Shown: piece after piece, positions 63,607-64,000 of the stretch
How positions within the stretch are numbered: the first letter of the stretch is position 1
How the letters are laid out: each line of letters opens with the position of its first letter
Source: JAJPKK01 sp963844635
Lineage (GTDB): Bacteria; Pseudomonadota; Alphaproteobacteria; Rhizobiales; Xanthobacteraceae
Length of the DNA: 64,000 bases
Assembly (NCBI GenBank): GCA_963844635.1
Contig: CAWJPD010000003.1
Location: 620,001-684,000, forward strand
Direction of reading: 5' to 3'
Position numbers and translations under genes: made by a program
The notes under the pieces: model-generated
The model's input: only the letters and a program-made list of their open reading frames with translations
Database searches by the model: none
What the model was told of the DNA's origin: nothing

Positions 63607-64000
63607 ATGAAGCTTTCGATCGCAACGGTATCGCTCAGCGGGGATCTCGCCGAGAAGCTCGACGCCATCGCCGCGGCCGGCTTCAAGGGCGTGGAAATCT
63701 TCGAAAACGATCTGTTGTCGTTCGACGGAACGCCCGCCGACGTACGCAGCCGCGTCGCCGATCTGGGACTGGAAATAATCACGTTCCAGCCGTTCCGGGA
63801 TTTCGAGGGCATGCCGCGAGATACCCGCGAACGCACCTTCGCCCGCGCCGAACGCAAGTTCGACCTGATGGCCGAACTCGGCTGCGACCTGCTTCTCGTG
63901 TGCTCGAACGTGTCGCCAGCGAGCCTGGGCGGCATTGACCGGGCCGCGGCCGACCTTCACGCGCTCGGCGAGCGCGCGGGGAAACATGGCATCCGCGTCG
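63607..64000 (+). CDS. Sugar phosphate isomerase/epimerase, QuiC/3-dehydroshikimate dehydratase-like (partial)
   Basis: Starts at ATG 63607 after CGGGAG and runs off the window, giving 131 residues. MKLSIATVSLSGDLAEKLDAIAAAGFKGVEIFENDLLSFDGTPADVRSRVADLGLEIITFQPFRDFEGMPRDTRERTFARAERKFDLMAELGCDLLLVCSNVSPASLGGIDRAAADL is the TIM-barrel N-terminal half found in the QuiC1 proteins, which convert 3-dehydroshikimate to protocatechuate and often carry a C-terminal hydroxyphenylpyruvate-dioxygenase-like domain. Metal ligands expected: E in EIFEND and others beyond the edge. The neighbouring receptor may import the substrate. Confidence 0.82.
   Translation, partial: MKLSIATVSLSGDLAEKLDAIAAAGFKGVEIFENDLLSFDGTPADVRSRVADLGLEIITFQPFRDFEGMPRDTRERTFARAERKFDLMAELGCDLLLVCSNVSPASLGGIDRAAADLHALGERAGKHGIRV

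Overview
The window is high-GC alphaproteobacterial DNA. The gene content points to Hyphomicrobiales (Rhizobiales), probably near Nitrobacteraceae/Xanthobacteraceae. Markers are the NDUFA12–DUF2155–aat neighbourhood, an LdtR-type MarR regulator, a B12-dependent ribonucleotide reductase, rluD–rpoH and proA–nadD pairs, Omp25/31-type porins, UdgX and a DUF6163 protein. The genus is an inference. No tRNA, rRNA or CRISPR array was seen.

Layout. 1–6.4 kb: 5' part of nrdJ, NDUFA12, DUF2155 and aat genes, a dispersed repeat abutting an IS5-family element, and a zeta-toxin-like kinase with a small partner. 6.6–18.2 kb: gamma-glutamyltransferase-like protein, gyrA, a molybdenum hydroxylase pair, msrB, a porin and chrA. 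18.4–28.7 kb: YfhO-like membrane protein, a valine-catabolic cluster (acyl-CoA dehydrogenase, hydroxyisobutyryl-CoA hydrolase, mmsB), ldtR, small envelope/stress proteins and udgX. 28.9–38.1 kb: sulfotransferase, then a signalling block (secreted peptide, response-regulator/cyclase, CheY-like regulator, Cache/HAMP/GAF sensor kinase, Crp-type regulator), then an MBL-fold hydrolase. 38.3–43.2 kb: ABC substrate-binding protein, DUF6476-type protein, rluD, rpoH and a second porin. 43.6–51.1 kb: a lipid neighbourhood (GT4, PmtA-like methyltransferase, Mpo1-like protein, class III aminotransferase, phosphatidylserine decarboxylase, PlcP/LpxH-like phosphoesterase, GT21). 51.1–54.8 kb: repeats, a second copy of the secreted peptide, proA, nadD. 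54.7–64 kb: a catabolic region (dehydrogenase, hydantoinase/oxoprolinase A and B, UbiD decarboxylase, MazF-type toxin, TctC receptor, QuiC-like enzyme).

Main observations. (1) Two unlinked genes encode small secreted peptides sharing the C-terminal motif HDWQLDGRLPL. The codons of this motif differ only at synonymous positions. Each gene has a perfect TGTGA-N6-TCACA site centred about 100 nt upstream. One lies next to a kinase–regulator–cyclase operon and a Crp-type regulator whose recognition helix suits that site, so a cAMP-controlled peptide circuit is plausible. (2) A roughly 140-bp dispersed repeat beginning TAGCGCATGATCC occurs at least seven times; three genes end on the TAG of the full repeat and a fourth on the TAG of its separate third hairpin. 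(3) At least ten single-base frameshifts break otherwise intact genes, including gyrA twice, which suggests indel errors in the assembly. Affected genes are annotated here as one unit each.
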